64,000 bases of DNA from Tepidimonas taiwanensis (GCF_020162115.1 NZ_CP083911.1:992001-1056000), one strand, 5' to 3'. Positions 9,049 to 18,036 are shown, counted from the stretch's first letter. Notes: generated by a model from the letters alone, not told the origin. A program made the numbers and translations.

Positions 9049-9070
9049 TTGCACACAGGCTTGTGTACAA
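9049..9070. promoter_or_regulatory. near-perfect dyad upstream of the ABC transporter/ureD operon
   Basis: Inverted repeat TTGCACACA (9049-9057), spacer GGCT, TGTGTACAA (9062-9070), with one mismatch in nine pairs. It lies about 80-100 bases upstream of the receptor gene and just past the 3' end of the LysR gene, a natural position for an operator. The binding protein is not identifiable from sequence. The shape resembles GntR- or TetR-type sites as much as a LysR site. Confidence 0.45.
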
Positions 9071-9174
9071 GCCCCCGGGAAAACCCGTCCCCGTCGTGGT
9101 GCGCGCGCTGCCCGCACAGGGTCACCATGCACCACCACGGGGATGCCGGGTGGGGTGTGGCGGCTCAGCGCGGG

Positions 9175-10113
9175 TCAAGCGGCGGCGGGCTGCCACAAGC
9201 GTGCCGCCACGTCGCGGATCAGGGCGCGCAGCCATTGACCGCTGCGCGAGCCGTGCGCGCGCTCGTGCCACAGCTGGTAGTACTGCAAGCGCGGCAGTGG
9301 CACGGGCGGCGGCAATACCACCAGCGGCAGCTGGGCCGTGAACGCCTCGCAGTAGCGTCGCCCCGTCGTCAGCACCAGCAAGGTCTGGCTGACCATCGCT
9401 GGAATCATGCCGAATGAGGGGCAGCGCACCACGATGTTGCGCTGCCACCCCTGCTGGTTCAGGTAATCGTCGATCGCGCCACGCAGCCCTGGGCCGAACG
9501 GTGTCGGCGCGACATGCTCCGCCTGCAGCCACTCCTGCAGCGTCCAGCCACGCCGCACGGCAGGGTGGTGGCGCGCGACGAGACACACCACCTCGTCCGA
9601 CAGCAGTCGCCCCTGGTGCAGGTCACCGGGCGGGCTGGGCCAGTTGCCGATCACGACGTCGACCTCCCCCTCGGCGAGCCAGCGCCGGTAGTCGGCACCG
9701 GGGTGCAGCGGCTGGATCGTCAGCTGCACGAGCGGTGCCTCCGCCTTGAGTCGCGCCACCACCTGCGGCAGAAAGCGCGGGTCCAGGTAGTCGCTCGCCG
9801 CGATGGTGAACGCGTGCCGTGCGTGGGCGGGATCGAACGGCTGCGTTTGCTGGACCATCGCCTGGGCGTGCGCCAGGATCGCGCTCGCCGGCCCGATCAT
9901 GCGCAGCGCGTTGGCGGTGGGAACCATTCGCCCCCCCGCCCGTACCAGCAGCGGATCGCCGGTGATGGCGCGCAAGCGGCGCAGTGCTGCACTCACCGCG
10001 GGCTGGTGCATCCCGAGGCGCAACGCCGCACGCGAGACGCTGCCCTCCGTGAGCACTGCGTGCAAGACACGGACCAGGTGCAGGTCGAGGTCGAGCCATG
10101 CAGCAGTTTCCAT
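9175..10113 (-). CDS. LysR-family transcriptional regulator, likely controlling xdhAB
   Basis: DNA-binding regulator (312 aa). The winged helix-turn-helix spans about residues 4-62, with VLTEGSVSRAALRLGMHQPAVSAALRRLR as its core, followed by a LysR substrate-binding domain (HAFTIAASDYLDPRFLP onward). Two starts are possible, ATG 10113 (METAAW) and ATG 10134. The shorter is chosen because the longer would abut the inverted repeat at 10135-10150. It is divergent from xdhA with under 75 bp between start codons. That is the classic LysR arrangement and points to xdhAB as target with an intermediate of purine breakdown as possible inducer (inference). Confidence 0.87.
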   Translation of the reverse strand: METAAWLDLDLHLVRVLHAVLTEGSVSRAALRLGMHQPAVSAALRRLRAITGDPLLVRAGGRMVPTANALRMIGPASAILAHAQAMVQQTQPFDPAHARHAFTIAASDYLDPRFLPQVVARLKAEAPLVQLTIQPLHPGADYRRWLAEGEVDVVIGNWPSPPGDLHQGRLLSDEVVCLVARHHPAVRRGWTLQEWLQAEHVAPTPFGPGLRGAIDDYLNQQGWQRNIVVRCPSFGMIPAMVSQTLLVLTTGRRYCEAFTAQLPLVVLPPPVPLPRLQYYQLWHERAHGSRSGQWLRALIRDVAARLWQPAAA

Positions 10114-10134
10114 CTCTGTTGCATTATGACCCAT

Positions 10135-10150
10135 ATAACGAATCCGTTAT
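10135..10150. promoter_or_regulatory. perfect dyad between LysR gene and xdhA, probable LysR operator
   Basis: Perfect inverted repeat ATAACG (10135-10140), AATC, CGTTAT (10145-10150) in the divergent intergenic region. The AT-rich arms stand out in GC-rich surroundings. The spacing fits a LysR primary recognition dyad, though it is not an exact T-N11-A. It sits between the two start codons and so could control both genes. Confidence 0.55.
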
Positions 10151-10184
10151 GGTGGGAAGAGGGTACGCGCGTAACCTTGCTGGT

Positions 10185-11768
10185 ATGCACGACACGTCCC
10201 TTGAACCGCCGCCGTCGGCCCCTCCGCCGCTGCCCCTCGTGCACCGGGGGCGGGTGACGATGCTGCACGGTATTGCGCCCGACCGCACGCTGCTGTCCGT
10301 CCTGCGCGAGGAGCTCGGCCTCACCGCGGTCAAGGAAGGCTGCGCCAGCGGCGACTGTGGGGCCTGCACCGTGGCCGTGGCCGACGTGACGACGGACGGG
10401 GCGCTGCGCTGGCGTGCCCTCAACAGCTGCCTGCGCCTGGCGCACAGTGTGGCGGGCTGCGCGGTGTGGACGAGCGCCGATCTCGTGCACGACCCGCTGA
10501 TCGCCAAGACAACAGACTTGCACCCGGTGCAGGAGGCCATGCGCGCGTGCCACGCGTCCCAGTGCGGTTTTTGCACCCCGGGTTTCGTCATGAGCCTGTT
10601 TGTGGCCTACCAGCGCCGTGCGGGCGAGGGGCTCGGACACGAGGAGGCGGTGCGGGTGCTGTCCGGCAACCTGTGCCGGTGCACGGGGTACCGGCCGATC
10701 CTGGACGCCGCGCGGGCCATGGACGACTACCCGCGGGCGGCCATGGACGAGGCTCGCTTGCGGGACCTGGTGGCACAGGCCGACGCGGCGCGGGGGGATG
10801 CGCCGCAGGGGTCGACCTACCTTGCACCCCGCACGCTCGCCGACGCGCTGACGGCACGCGCGCGCTGGCCACAGGCCATGGTGGTGGCCGGCGGCACGGA
10901 CGCGGCACTCGCACTGACCAAGCGCCAGGCCCGCTGGGATCGGGTGCTGGACGTTTCGCGCTGCGATGCGTTGACGGCCGTGAGCGTCGGCAGCGATGAC
11001 ACTGGGCCGTACCTGCGCATCGGTGCCGCGGTGACGCTGGAGCAGGCGTGGTCTGTTCTCGCCGAGCGTTGGCCGCGGTTGGGGCCGTTTGCCGATCGGT
11101 TCGCGGGCGAGCCGATCCGACATGGCGGCACCCTGGGCGGCAATGTCGTCAACGGCTCGCCAATCGGCGACAGCATGCCGGTGCTGATCGCGCTGGGCGC
11201 GCGGGTTGTCCTGCAGCGGCTCGACGCCGACGCCGGTCTCCAGACGCGCACGGTGCTGATCGAGGATTTTTACCTCGGCTACCGGCGCACCGCACTGCGC
11301 GGGGACGAACTGTTGACGGCGGTAGACGTGCCCCTGAGGGAGCCGCTGCCGGAGGTGGCTGCATACAAGATCGCCAAGCGCCACGAAGACGACATCTCCA
11401 CCGTGAGTCTGGCCGCCGCGTGGCGGCTTGATCCCGATGGCGCGGTGCAACACGTGCGCATCGGCGTCGGCGGTGTGGCCGCGACCCCCGTGCGCGCGAC
11501 GGCCGCCGAAGCGCAGCTCCTGCACCGCCCGTGGGGGCGTGACGCCCTGCAGCGGGCGGCTGCCGCCTTGCAAGCCAGCGTGCAGCCGCTGGACGACGGG
11601 CGTGCCAGCGCTGGCTATCGGCGCGCGATGCTGGGCGCGTTGCTGATGCGGCTGGCGCAGACGACCGAGCCCGGTGTGCCCGGTGTAATTGCGTCGACTG
11701 CCGTCGGAGGGCTCGAATCCGTCGCTCCCATCGCCGTCGACGTCGAACTGCAGGGGGAGCCGTCATGA
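10185..11768 (+). CDS. xdhA: xanthine dehydrogenase small subunit XdhA (2Fe-2S and FAD domains)
   Basis: Iron-sulfur/FAD subunit (527 aa) of the molybdenum hydroxylase that oxidises hypoxanthine and xanthine to urate. The plant-type [2Fe-2S] cluster motif GCASGDCGACTV is at about residue 50. The second cluster domain has CHASQCGFCTPGF and GNLCRCTGYRPIL. The FAD domain begins after about residue 200 (VVAGGTDAALALTKRQ, GGTLGGNVVNGSPIGD), and the CO-dehydrogenase flavoprotein C-terminal domain follows. The chosen ATG 10185 lacks a strong ribosome site. ATG 10149 is an alternative but overlaps the dyad. The stop overlaps xdhB by ATGA. Confidence 0.94.
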   Translation: MHDTSLEPPPSAPPPLPLVHRGRVTMLHGIAPDRTLLSVLREELGLTAVKEGCASGDCGACTVAVADVTTDGALRWRALNSCLRLAHSVAGCAVWTSADLVHDPLIAKTTDLHPVQEAMRACHASQCGFCTPGFVMSLFVAYQRRAGEGLGHEEAVRVLSGNLCRCTGYRPILDAARAMDDYPRAAMDEARLRDLVAQADAARGDAPQGSTYLAPRTLADALTARARWPQAMVVAGGTDAALALTKRQARWDRVLDVSRCDALTAVSVGSDDTGPYLRIGAAVTLEQAWSVLAERWPRLGPFADRFAGEPIRHGGTLGGNVVNGSPIGDSMPVLIALGARVVLQRLDADAGLQTRTVLIEDFYLGYRRTALRGDELLTAVDVPLREPLPEVAAYKIAKRHEDDISTVSLAAAWRLDPDGAVQHVRIGVGGVAATPVRATAAEAQLLHRPWGRDALQRAAAALQASVQPLDDGRASAGYRRAMLGALLMRLAQTTEPGVPGVIASTAVGGLESVAPIAVDVELQGEPS

Positions 11769-14152
11769 ACGTCGCCGATGCCGCGCTGCCAGGCTCGCCG
11801 GTAGCGTGCGGGGGGTGTGGCGTGCCCGTGGCGCACGAAAGCGCCGCTGGCCACGTGTGTGGCACTGCGCCTTACCTGGACGACATCCCGGTGCCCCGAG
11901 GCACTTTGCACGCGGCCCCGGTGTGTGCGGGCGTCGCGCACGGTCGGCTGCGAGGCGTCGATGGGGAGGCCGCGCTGGCGCTGCCCGGGGTGCGGGCGGT
12001 GGTCACGGCGCGGGATGTGGTCGGGGAGGGCTTTTTCCCTACGCCCGCGCGCGACGAACCCGTTTTCCCCACGGAAGAGATCGCTTACGAAGGGCAGGTC
12101 GTGGCGCTGGTCGTCGCCGACGACGAGCGCACGGCCCGTGCCGCGGCGCGCGCCGTGCGGCTCGAGATCGAGCCGTTGCCGGCGGTGTTGGACGTCCATG
12201 TGGCGCACGCCCAGCAGCACTACGTGCTGCCGCCGGTGCACGTGTGCCGGGGTGATCCGGACGCGGCCCTCGCGCGTGCGCCGCACCGGCTGCAGGGGCG
12301 GTTTTCCGCCGGGGGGCAGGAGCACTACTATTTGGAGACACAGGCGGCCCTGGCCATACCGGTGGAGGGGCACCAGTGGCATATCTGCTCCAGCACCCAG
12401 CACCCGGGCGAAGTGCAACACTGGGTGGCCCACGCGCTGGGCGTGGCAGCGCACGACGTGCGGGTCGAGTGCCGCCGCATGGGCGGCGGGTTTGGCGGCA
12501 AGGAGACGCAAGCCGGGCAGGTGGCGGTGTGGGCCGCGGTGGCGGCCCAGCGGGTGGGCGCGCCCGTCAAGCTGCGGCTGGACCGTGACGAGGACTTCCG
12601 CATCACCGGCAAGCGCCACCCGTTCCACTACGCCTACGACGTTGGCTTCGACGACGATGGCGTCGTGCAGGCGCTGGCGCTGACGATGTGGGTCGACTGC
12701 GGGTTCAGTGCGGACCTCTCCGGCCCTGTGGCCGACCGGGCGGTCTTCCACGCCGACAACGCGTACTTCATCCCGCACGTGGCGCTGCACAGTTACCGCT
12801 GCCGCACGCACAAGACGAGTTTCACGGCGTTTCGCGGCTTTGGCGGTCCGCAGGGAATGTTGGCGATCGAAACCGTGCTGGGCGACGTGGCGCGGTGCTT
12901 GGGGCTCGACCCGCTGCAGGTGCGCCTGCGCAACCTCTATCGCGATGCACCGGCTGTGCCATGGACCGCGCCGCTGCCGCCACACCACCACCCGGTGCCC
13001 CCGCGCTGTGACACCACCCCCTACGGCATGCGGGTGGAGGACAACATCCTGGAGCCGTTGCTGCAGACGCTGGCGCAGCGCTGCCGCTACGCCGAGCGAC
13101 GCGCGGCCATCGCCGCGTGGAACGCGCAGCAGCCTGTCGTCCAGCGCGGGCTGGCACTCACGCCCGTCAAGTTTGGCATCAGCTTCACCGCCACACACTT
13201 CAACCAGGCCGGGGCCCTGGTGCACGTTTACACCGACGGCAGCGTCCTCGTGAATCACGGCGGGACCGAGATGGGGCAGGGCCTGCACACCAAAGTGGCG
13301 CAAATCGTCGCCGAGACCCTCGGGGTGCCGCTCACGCGCGTGCGCGTCAGCGCCAGCGACACGGCGCGCGTGCCCAATGCGAGCGCCACCGCCGCCTCCA
13401 GTGGGACCGACCTCAACGGCCGCGCCGCCGAGCGCGCCGCGCAACGCATCCGCGAGCGGCTCGCGCGCTTCGTGGCGGAGCAGGATGGCTGCGCCCCGGA
13501 GGATGTACGGTTTGCGCATGGCGTTGTCGTATCGCCGGTGGCGCAGCGGACGTTTGACGACGTGGTGCGGCTCGCCTACGCCGCGCGGGTGCAGTTGTGG
13601 AGCGACGGGTTCTACCGCACCCCAAAAATCCACTACGACCGCGCGACGCTGACCGGGCGGCCGTTTTATTACTTCGCGTATGGGGCGGCGTGTACTGAGG
13701 TCGCCATCGACACCACCACCGGCGAGCTGCGCGTCCTCGCCGTCGACGTGCTGCACGACGTCGGGCGCAGCATCAACCCGGCCATCGACATCGGACAGAT
13801 CGAAGGCGGTTTCGTCCAGGGCATGGGGTGGCTGACCACCGAGGAACTCGTCTGGCGCGAGGACGGCTCCCTCTGGACCACCGGTGCCAGCACCTACAAG
13901 ATCCCTACGGCCGGTGACATACCGGCCCACTGGTGCATCGAGCTGTGGCCCGAACCGAACCGCGAAGACAACGTCTACGGCAGCAAGGCCGTGGGTGAAC
14001 CGCCCTTTATGCTGGCCTTGAGCGTCTGGGAAGCCATCCGCGACGCCGTGGCCAGTGCCCGCCGTCGCGCGGCGCTACCGGTCGACCGCCCGCTGCCACT
14101 GGACGCCCCCGCGACCCCGGAGCGCATCTGGCGCGCGTGCAACCAACCGTGA
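11765..14152 (+). CDS. xdhB: xanthine dehydrogenase large subunit XdhB (molybdopterin-binding)
   Basis: Catalytic molybdenum-cofactor subunit, 795 aa, close to the usual length. The N-terminal domain carries GTAPYLDDIPVPRGTLHAA. The cofactor domain has GQEHYYLETQAALA, RRMGGGFGGKET, FRGFGGPQGM, and GGTEMGQGLHTKVAQI, where the active-site region is expected. The C-terminal end shows GSKAVGEPPFMLALSV, containing the catalytic glutamate (GEPP). It is translationally coupled to xdhA. No xdhC (cofactor insertion) follows; the next gene is puuD on the other strand. Confidence 0.95.
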   Translation: MNVADAALPGSPVACGGCGVPVAHESAAGHVCGTAPYLDDIPVPRGTLHAAPVCAGVAHGRLRGVDGEAALALPGVRAVVTARDVVGEGFFPTPARDEPVFPTEEIAYEGQVVALVVADDERTARAAARAVRLEIEPLPAVLDVHVAHAQQHYVLPPVHVCRGDPDAALARAPHRLQGRFSAGGQEHYYLETQAALAIPVEGHQWHICSSTQHPGEVQHWVAHALGVAAHDVRVECRRMGGGFGGKETQAGQVAVWAAVAAQRVGAPVKLRLDRDEDFRITGKRHPFHYAYDVGFDDDGVVQALALTMWVDCGFSADLSGPVADRAVFHADNAYFIPHVALHSYRCRTHKTSFTAFRGFGGPQGMLAIETVLGDVARCLGLDPLQVRLRNLYRDAPAVPWTAPLPPHHHPVPPRCDTTPYGMRVEDNILEPLLQTLAQRCRYAERRAAIAAWNAQQPVVQRGLALTPVKFGISFTATHFNQAGALVHVYTDGSVLVNHGGTEMGQGLHTKVAQIVAETLGVPLTRVRVSASDTARVPNASATAASSGTDLNGRAAERAAQRIRERLARFVAEQDGCAPEDVRFAHGVVVSPVAQRTFDDVVRLAYAARVQLWSDGFYRTPKIHYDRATLTGRPFYYFAYGAACTEVAIDTTTGELRVLAVDVLHDVGRSINPAIDIGQIEGGFVQGMGWLTTEELVWREDGSLWTTGASTYKIPTAGDIPAHWCIELWPEPNREDNVYGSKAVGEPPFMLALSVWEAIRDAVASARRRAALPVDRPLPLDAPATPERIWRACNQP

Positions 14153-14242
14153 CGGGGTCGGCGACGGCGTGGGAGCCGGTTACGCAAGGGGGTGTCGCCC
14201 GGGTTGCCGTGACGCACGCAAGCCCGTGGCGGGGATAGGACA

Positions 14243-15457
14243 TCACGGCGGCAGCGGCGCACCTGCCCGGTACCACGCGGCCAGCACGGCGCGCTCCTCC
14301 TCCGTCAGGCCCGTGACGTTGTTCAGCGGCATCTGGCGCAGCACGACCACCTGTTGATACACCGCTTGCGCGTGCTGGCGCAGGGCCTCCGGGGAGTCCA
14401 GCCGCACATTGCGTGACGCAAGCGCCTCGCCGTGGCAGGCGACGCAGCGCTGCTGCACGATCGCCAGCACCTGCTGCGGTTGCGGGGCCGACAGCGGAGC
14501 GGACGCCGCCGGAGCGATGGCGGCACCGTCCGGCCGCAGCGCCACGATGACCGCGACGATCAACCCGACGCCCACCGCGGCCCACGGCCACGGGTGGGGG
14601 TGTTTGCCCAGCCGGTGGGCGTGCCGCAGCACGAAAAACTGCCGGATCGCCGCGCCCGCCGCCATCAGCACCAGCAACACCGCCCAGTTCCACGCGTGCT
14701 GCGTCAAGAAGCCGTAGTGGTTGCTGATCATCGCGATCACCACCGGCAGCGTGAAATAGGTGTTGTGGACACTGCGCTGCTTGCCCCGCTGGCCGTGCAC
14801 CGGATTCGGGGTCTCGCCGCGGCGCAGCGCGGCGACCACCTTGCGCTGGCCGGGGATGATCCACACGAGCACGTTGGCACTCATCGCCGTGGCGAGCATC
14901 GCGCCGACGAGCACAAAGGCGGCTCTTCCAGTGAACAGCTGACACGCCAGCCACGTGGCGAACGCGACCAGGATGGCCACGCCGATGCCGACGCGCCGAT
15001 CCCCGCCCGGCCCCTGGCCCAGCACGCGGCACAACCCATCGTACGCCAGCCAGAATACCAAAAGCCACGCCAGCGCCGCGGCCACCGCCCACCCCGTCGA
15101 CGGCCAGGCGTAGACGCGCGTATCGATCAGGTAGACATCCGCCTGCCACAGGTAGCTGGCCGCGAACAGCGCAAAGCCGCTGAGCCACGTGGTGTAGCTC
15201 TCCCAGTAGAACCAGTGCAGGTGGGGGGGCAGCGCAGGCGGCGCGACTGCGTACTTGACCGGGTGGTAAAAGCCACCCCCGTGCACCGCCCACAGCTCGC
15301 CGGTGGCTCCCTCGCGCCGCAGCCGCTCGTCAGCGGGCGGGGTCAGGCTGCTGTCCAGAAAGACGAAATAAAACGAAGAGCCGATCCAGGCGATGGCCGC
15401 CACCACGTGCAGCCAGCGCAGCAAGACGTTGAGCCAATCAAGCACGTACGCTTCCAC
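14243..15457 (-). CDS. puuD: urate hydroxylase PuuD (membrane urate oxidase with cytochrome c domain)
   Basis: Integral-membrane urate oxidase with a C-terminal cytochrome c domain, converting urate to 5-hydroxyisourate and passing electrons to the respiratory chain. The membrane part (DUF989/urate oxidase N-terminal) holds about eight helices, with WLHVVAAIAWIGSSFYFVFL and WFYWESYTTWLSGFALF. The haem-binding CVACH lies at about residue 337 and an axial methionine candidate is LRQMPLNNVTGL. The start is set at GTG 15457 (404 aa), which has GGAG 7 bases upstream and gives the family-typical VEAYVLDWLNVLLRW beginning. An ATG at 15538 would add 27 atypical residues. Convergent with xdhB, it extends the purine route to the hydroxyisourate/allantoin level. 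Confidence 0.93.
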   Translation of the reverse strand: MEAYVLDWLNVLLRWLHVVAAIAWIGSSFYFVFLDSSLTPPADERLRREGATGELWAVHGGGFYHPVKYAVAPPALPPHLHWFYWESYTTWLSGFALFAASYLWQADVYLIDTRVYAWPSTGWAVAAALAWLLVFWLAYDGLCRVLGQGPGGDRRVGIGVAILVAFATWLACQLFTGRAAFVLVGAMLATAMSANVLVWIIPGQRKVVAALRRGETPNPVHGQRGKQRSVHNTYFTLPVVIAMISNHYGFLTQHAWNWAVLLVLMAAGAAIRQFFVLRHAHRLGKHPHPWPWAAVGVGLIVAVIVALRPDGAAIAPAASAPLSAPQPQQVLAIVQQRCVACHGEALASRNVRLDSPEALRQHAQAVYQQVVVLRQMPLNNVTGLTEEERAVLAAWYRAGAPLPP

Positions 15458-15833
15458 GGCACGCTCCGTCGGCCGCTGCGGGCCGTCAGGACCGACCTTC
15501 ACCACCGCGGGCGCTGTGAAGGCCACGTGCCGCGACACCCATACCGACGCGCCCGCTGGCGCGCAGGAAGGCTCCGCTGCGGCACAACGATTGTAGTGGA
15601 AGGCACGCTATCCAGAAGCGCTACATGCGCTTGGGGCCACTGGCGGCGATGAGCGACAATGCCGCCCCAGGCTGCCGACTGCGCAGGCGCTGGCCTGATC
15701 GAGGGTGCCCCGACCGAGCGGAAGAACCGAGATCGGACCCGGCTTCTTACACCACTTGCTAGGACACGACCTGCTACTGCGCTCCCCCGACAGCTTGCCA
15801 TAACTCCTCAAAAATCGCTAATGGAAGTCTTGT
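15458..15833. other. non-coding stretch between puuD and the nested IS
   Basis: About 375 bp with no convincing gene. The puuD promoter must lie in its first part. The remainder up to the IS end shows only short frames without recognisable domains. A CG-poor, AT-richer stretch (15780-15833) borders the IS terminal repeats. Confidence 0.4.
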
Positions 15834-15893
15834 CCAACGAGGTATGAGGCTGAACGGGGTGTTGTGATTCCAACGAGGTGTGAGCCTGAAGGG
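15834..15893. repeat. left-end tandem terminal repeats of the integrase-core IS
   Basis: Two direct copies, 15834-15857 and 15870-15893, sharing CCAACGAGGT-TGAG-CTGAA, separated by 12 bases. The second copy is nearer to the right-end sequence (20037-20060, inverted). They are presumably transposase-binding sites at the element tip. Confidence 0.7.
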
Positions 15894-16622
15894 GGATCTG
15901 GGTCGATCATTTCTCTCATGGTGATCGACATGAACGACTCTGCTGTGGGCACCATTGCCCAACTGCGGGCCTTCCTCGAAGGCACGCCCTCCGTTGCCTT
16001 TGCGCCGTTGGCCGATGACGATGCGCGTCATGCCCACATCGCCAGCGTGGTGCGCCGCTTTGGCTACGCCCGGCTTGGCAAGTCCGACAAGGGCGTGGTG
16101 CTGCGCTATCTGGCCCACACCAGTGGCTACTCCCGTGCTCAACTGAGCCGTCTGGTGGCCCGTGTGCTCGAGGGTGCCCCCTTGGGCAAGCGCTACCGCA
16201 CCCCGGCCCACGCCTTTGCCCGGCGCTACACCTCGGCCGACGTCGATTTGCTGGTGATGGTCGATCGCGCCCATGGCTGCTTGTCCGGGCCTGCGACCGT
16301 GCACCTGCTGCGCCGCGCCTGGCATGTGCACGCCGATGCGCGCTTCGAGCGCCTGGCGCAGTTGTCCTGCTCCCATCTGTACAACCTGCGCAAGACCCGG
16401 CAGTACCAAGCTGCCCGGGTGTCTTTCACCAAAACCCGCCCGGTGCTCAATCCCATCGGTGAGCGCCGGGCCCCCAACCCTCGCGGGCAGGTGGGCTTCA
16501 TCCGCATCGACTCCGTGCATCAGGGCGATCAGGATGGCACCAAGGGGGTCTATCACATCAACGCGGTCGACATCCTCACCCAGTGGGAGGTGGTGGCCTG
16601 CTGTGAGTAACCGTCTTTTCTG

Positions 16623-17597
16623 TCAAGCGCCGAGAGGCGAGTTGTGAAGCGAGTTGTCCCAAGGTTTGTTGGATCTGACCATGGCATTGAGCATGGTCAG
16701 CAGCTTGCGCATGCAGGCCACCAGTGCCACCTTGGGCAACTTCCCCGCAGCGATGAGGCGCTCGTAGAAGGCCTTGATGACGGGGTTGGCGCGGCAAGCG
16801 GTGAGTGTGGCCATGTAGAGCACGCGGCGCACGTCGAAGCGCCCGCCCTGGATGCGTCGTCGCCCCTTGCTCGCGCCCGAGTCGTTGGCCATGGGGGCGA
16901 TGCCCACGAGCGCGGCGATTTCGCGCCGATTGAGCCGCCCGAGCTCGGGCAGCTCGGCAATGAGCGTGGCGCTGGCCACCGGGCCGATGCCACGGGCCGA
17001 CTGCAGCAGCGCATCGAGCTCGCCAAAGTGCTCGCGCACGTGGCCCACCATTTGGCCATCGATCTCGTCGAGCTGGGCCTTGATGACGGCAATGACGGCC
17101 TCGATGCTCGGGTGCAGCCCGCGGGGCGTGATCTGCAGGCGCTGGCGTTCGGCCAGCAGCATGGCCAGCAGCTGCCGACGGCGTGTGACCAGCGCGGCGA
17201 GCCACTGCTGCTGCGCATCGGGCAGCGGGCGCAGCAAGCGCGTGAGGTCCTCGCGGCGCAGCAGCACCGCCGCGTACTCGGCCAGCACACGCGCATCGAT
17301 GGCGTCGGTCTTGGCCAGGCGGCCCATCGATTTGGCGAAGTCTCGCGCCTGACGCGGATTGACCACCGCCACCGGCAAGCCGGCCGCCTGCAGCGCGCAG
17401 GCCAGTTCCGTTTCATACCCGCCGGTGGCCTCCATCACCACCAGCGCCACCCCCAGCGGCTTCAGGGCCGCCGTCAAGGCCGAGTGGCCCTCGGCCTGGT
17501 TGTCAAACCGCTGGGCCTTGAACTGGGCGCCCAGCACACAGACATCGACATGCGCTTTGGCCACGTCGATGCCCACCACCACAGAGGAAGCAGACAT
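16623..17597 (-). CDS. IS110-family transposase
   Basis: 324 aa from ATG 17597. The start is chosen because MSASSVVVGIDVAKAHVDV is the normal beginning. The upstream extension to 17702 would run through the element's non-coding end. The N-terminal DEDD RuvC-like domain has the first Asp in GIDVAK, Glu in VVMEATGGYET, and the Asp pair in AKTDAIDARVLAEYA. The C-terminal Transposase_20 domain contains ARGIGPVASATLIAELPELG and VGIAPMANDSGASKGRR with the nucleophilic serine region. The protein looks complete and potentially active. Confidence 0.92.
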   Translation of the reverse strand: MSASSVVVGIDVAKAHVDVCVLGAQFKAQRFDNQAEGHSALTAALKPLGVALVVMEATGGYETELACALQAAGLPVAVVNPRQARDFAKSMGRLAKTDAIDARVLAEYAAVLLRREDLTRLLRPLPDAQQQWLAALVTRRRQLLAMLLAERQRLQITPRGLHPSIEAVIAVIKAQLDEIDGQMVGHVREHFGELDALLQSARGIGPVASATLIAELPELGRLNRREIAALVGIAPMANDSGASKGRRRIQGGRFDVRRVLYMATLTACRANPVIKAFYERLIAAGKLPKVALVACMRKLLTMLNAMVRSNKPWDNSLHNSPLGA

Positions 17598-17796
17598 GGT
17601 CTTCGGATCCCTTGCTTGTGCATGCGCGCTCGGACAGGCCAGCGCGCGTAACCGTTCGGGCTTGAGGAAGACCAGCACGGCGGCCGTGCGCTCTGTACTC
17701 ACAAACGGGCTCGATCACCCCAGCGCATACCAAACTGCACGGGCCGGTCTGGCTGCCTCGTCGGCAGTCAAACTCTACCGCACTGGTCTGGTATGA
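17598..17796 (-). ncRNA. putative bridge-RNA region of the IS110 element
   Basis: About 200-bp non-coding left end upstream of the recombinase. In IS110-group elements this end is known to encode a structured bridge RNA whose loops pair with target and donor DNA. Here the call rests on position and length only; the guide loops were not resolved by eye. The expected target would be the sequence around GCCTGCTGTGA/AACATACAAG. Confidence 0.35.
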
Positions 17797-18036
17797 AACA
17801 TACAAGCGCATCAGCGAGGCTTATCTGCTGCCGGTGCTCCAGCAGCTGATCGAGCAGTTTCCCTTCCCCATCAAAGGCTTTCACTCGGACAACGGCGGCG
17901 AGTACATCAACAAGACGGTGGCAGCCTTGCTGCACAAGCTCCATGCCGAGCAGACCAAGTCACGTCCACGCAAGAGCAACGACAACGCCCTTGCCGAGAG
18001 CAAGAACGGCTCGGTCGTGCGCAAGACCTTTGGCTA

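Larger units (their letters stand above)
16607..17796 (-). mobile_element. IS110-family insertion sequence
   Basis: About 1190 bp inserted in the integrase-core transposase gene. There are no inverted terminal repeats. The trinucleotide TGA occurs at both junctions (16604-16606 and 17794-17796), consistent with an IS110-type recombination leaving little or no target duplication, so the borders are uncertain by up to 3 bp. Transposase is on the minus strand with about 200 bp of non-coding DNA upstream of it and only about 16 bp downstream. This asymmetry is that of the IS110 group rather than IS1111. Confidence 0.8.

Noticed and set aside
11615..13930. 771-codon minus-strand frame over xdhB
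   Set aside because: Antisense shadow with no recognisable domains; xdhB on the plus strand is full length and conserved.
15608..15811. Short minus-strand frame between puuD and the IS
   Set aside because: 67 codons, no domain and no ribosome site; probably chance or IS debris.
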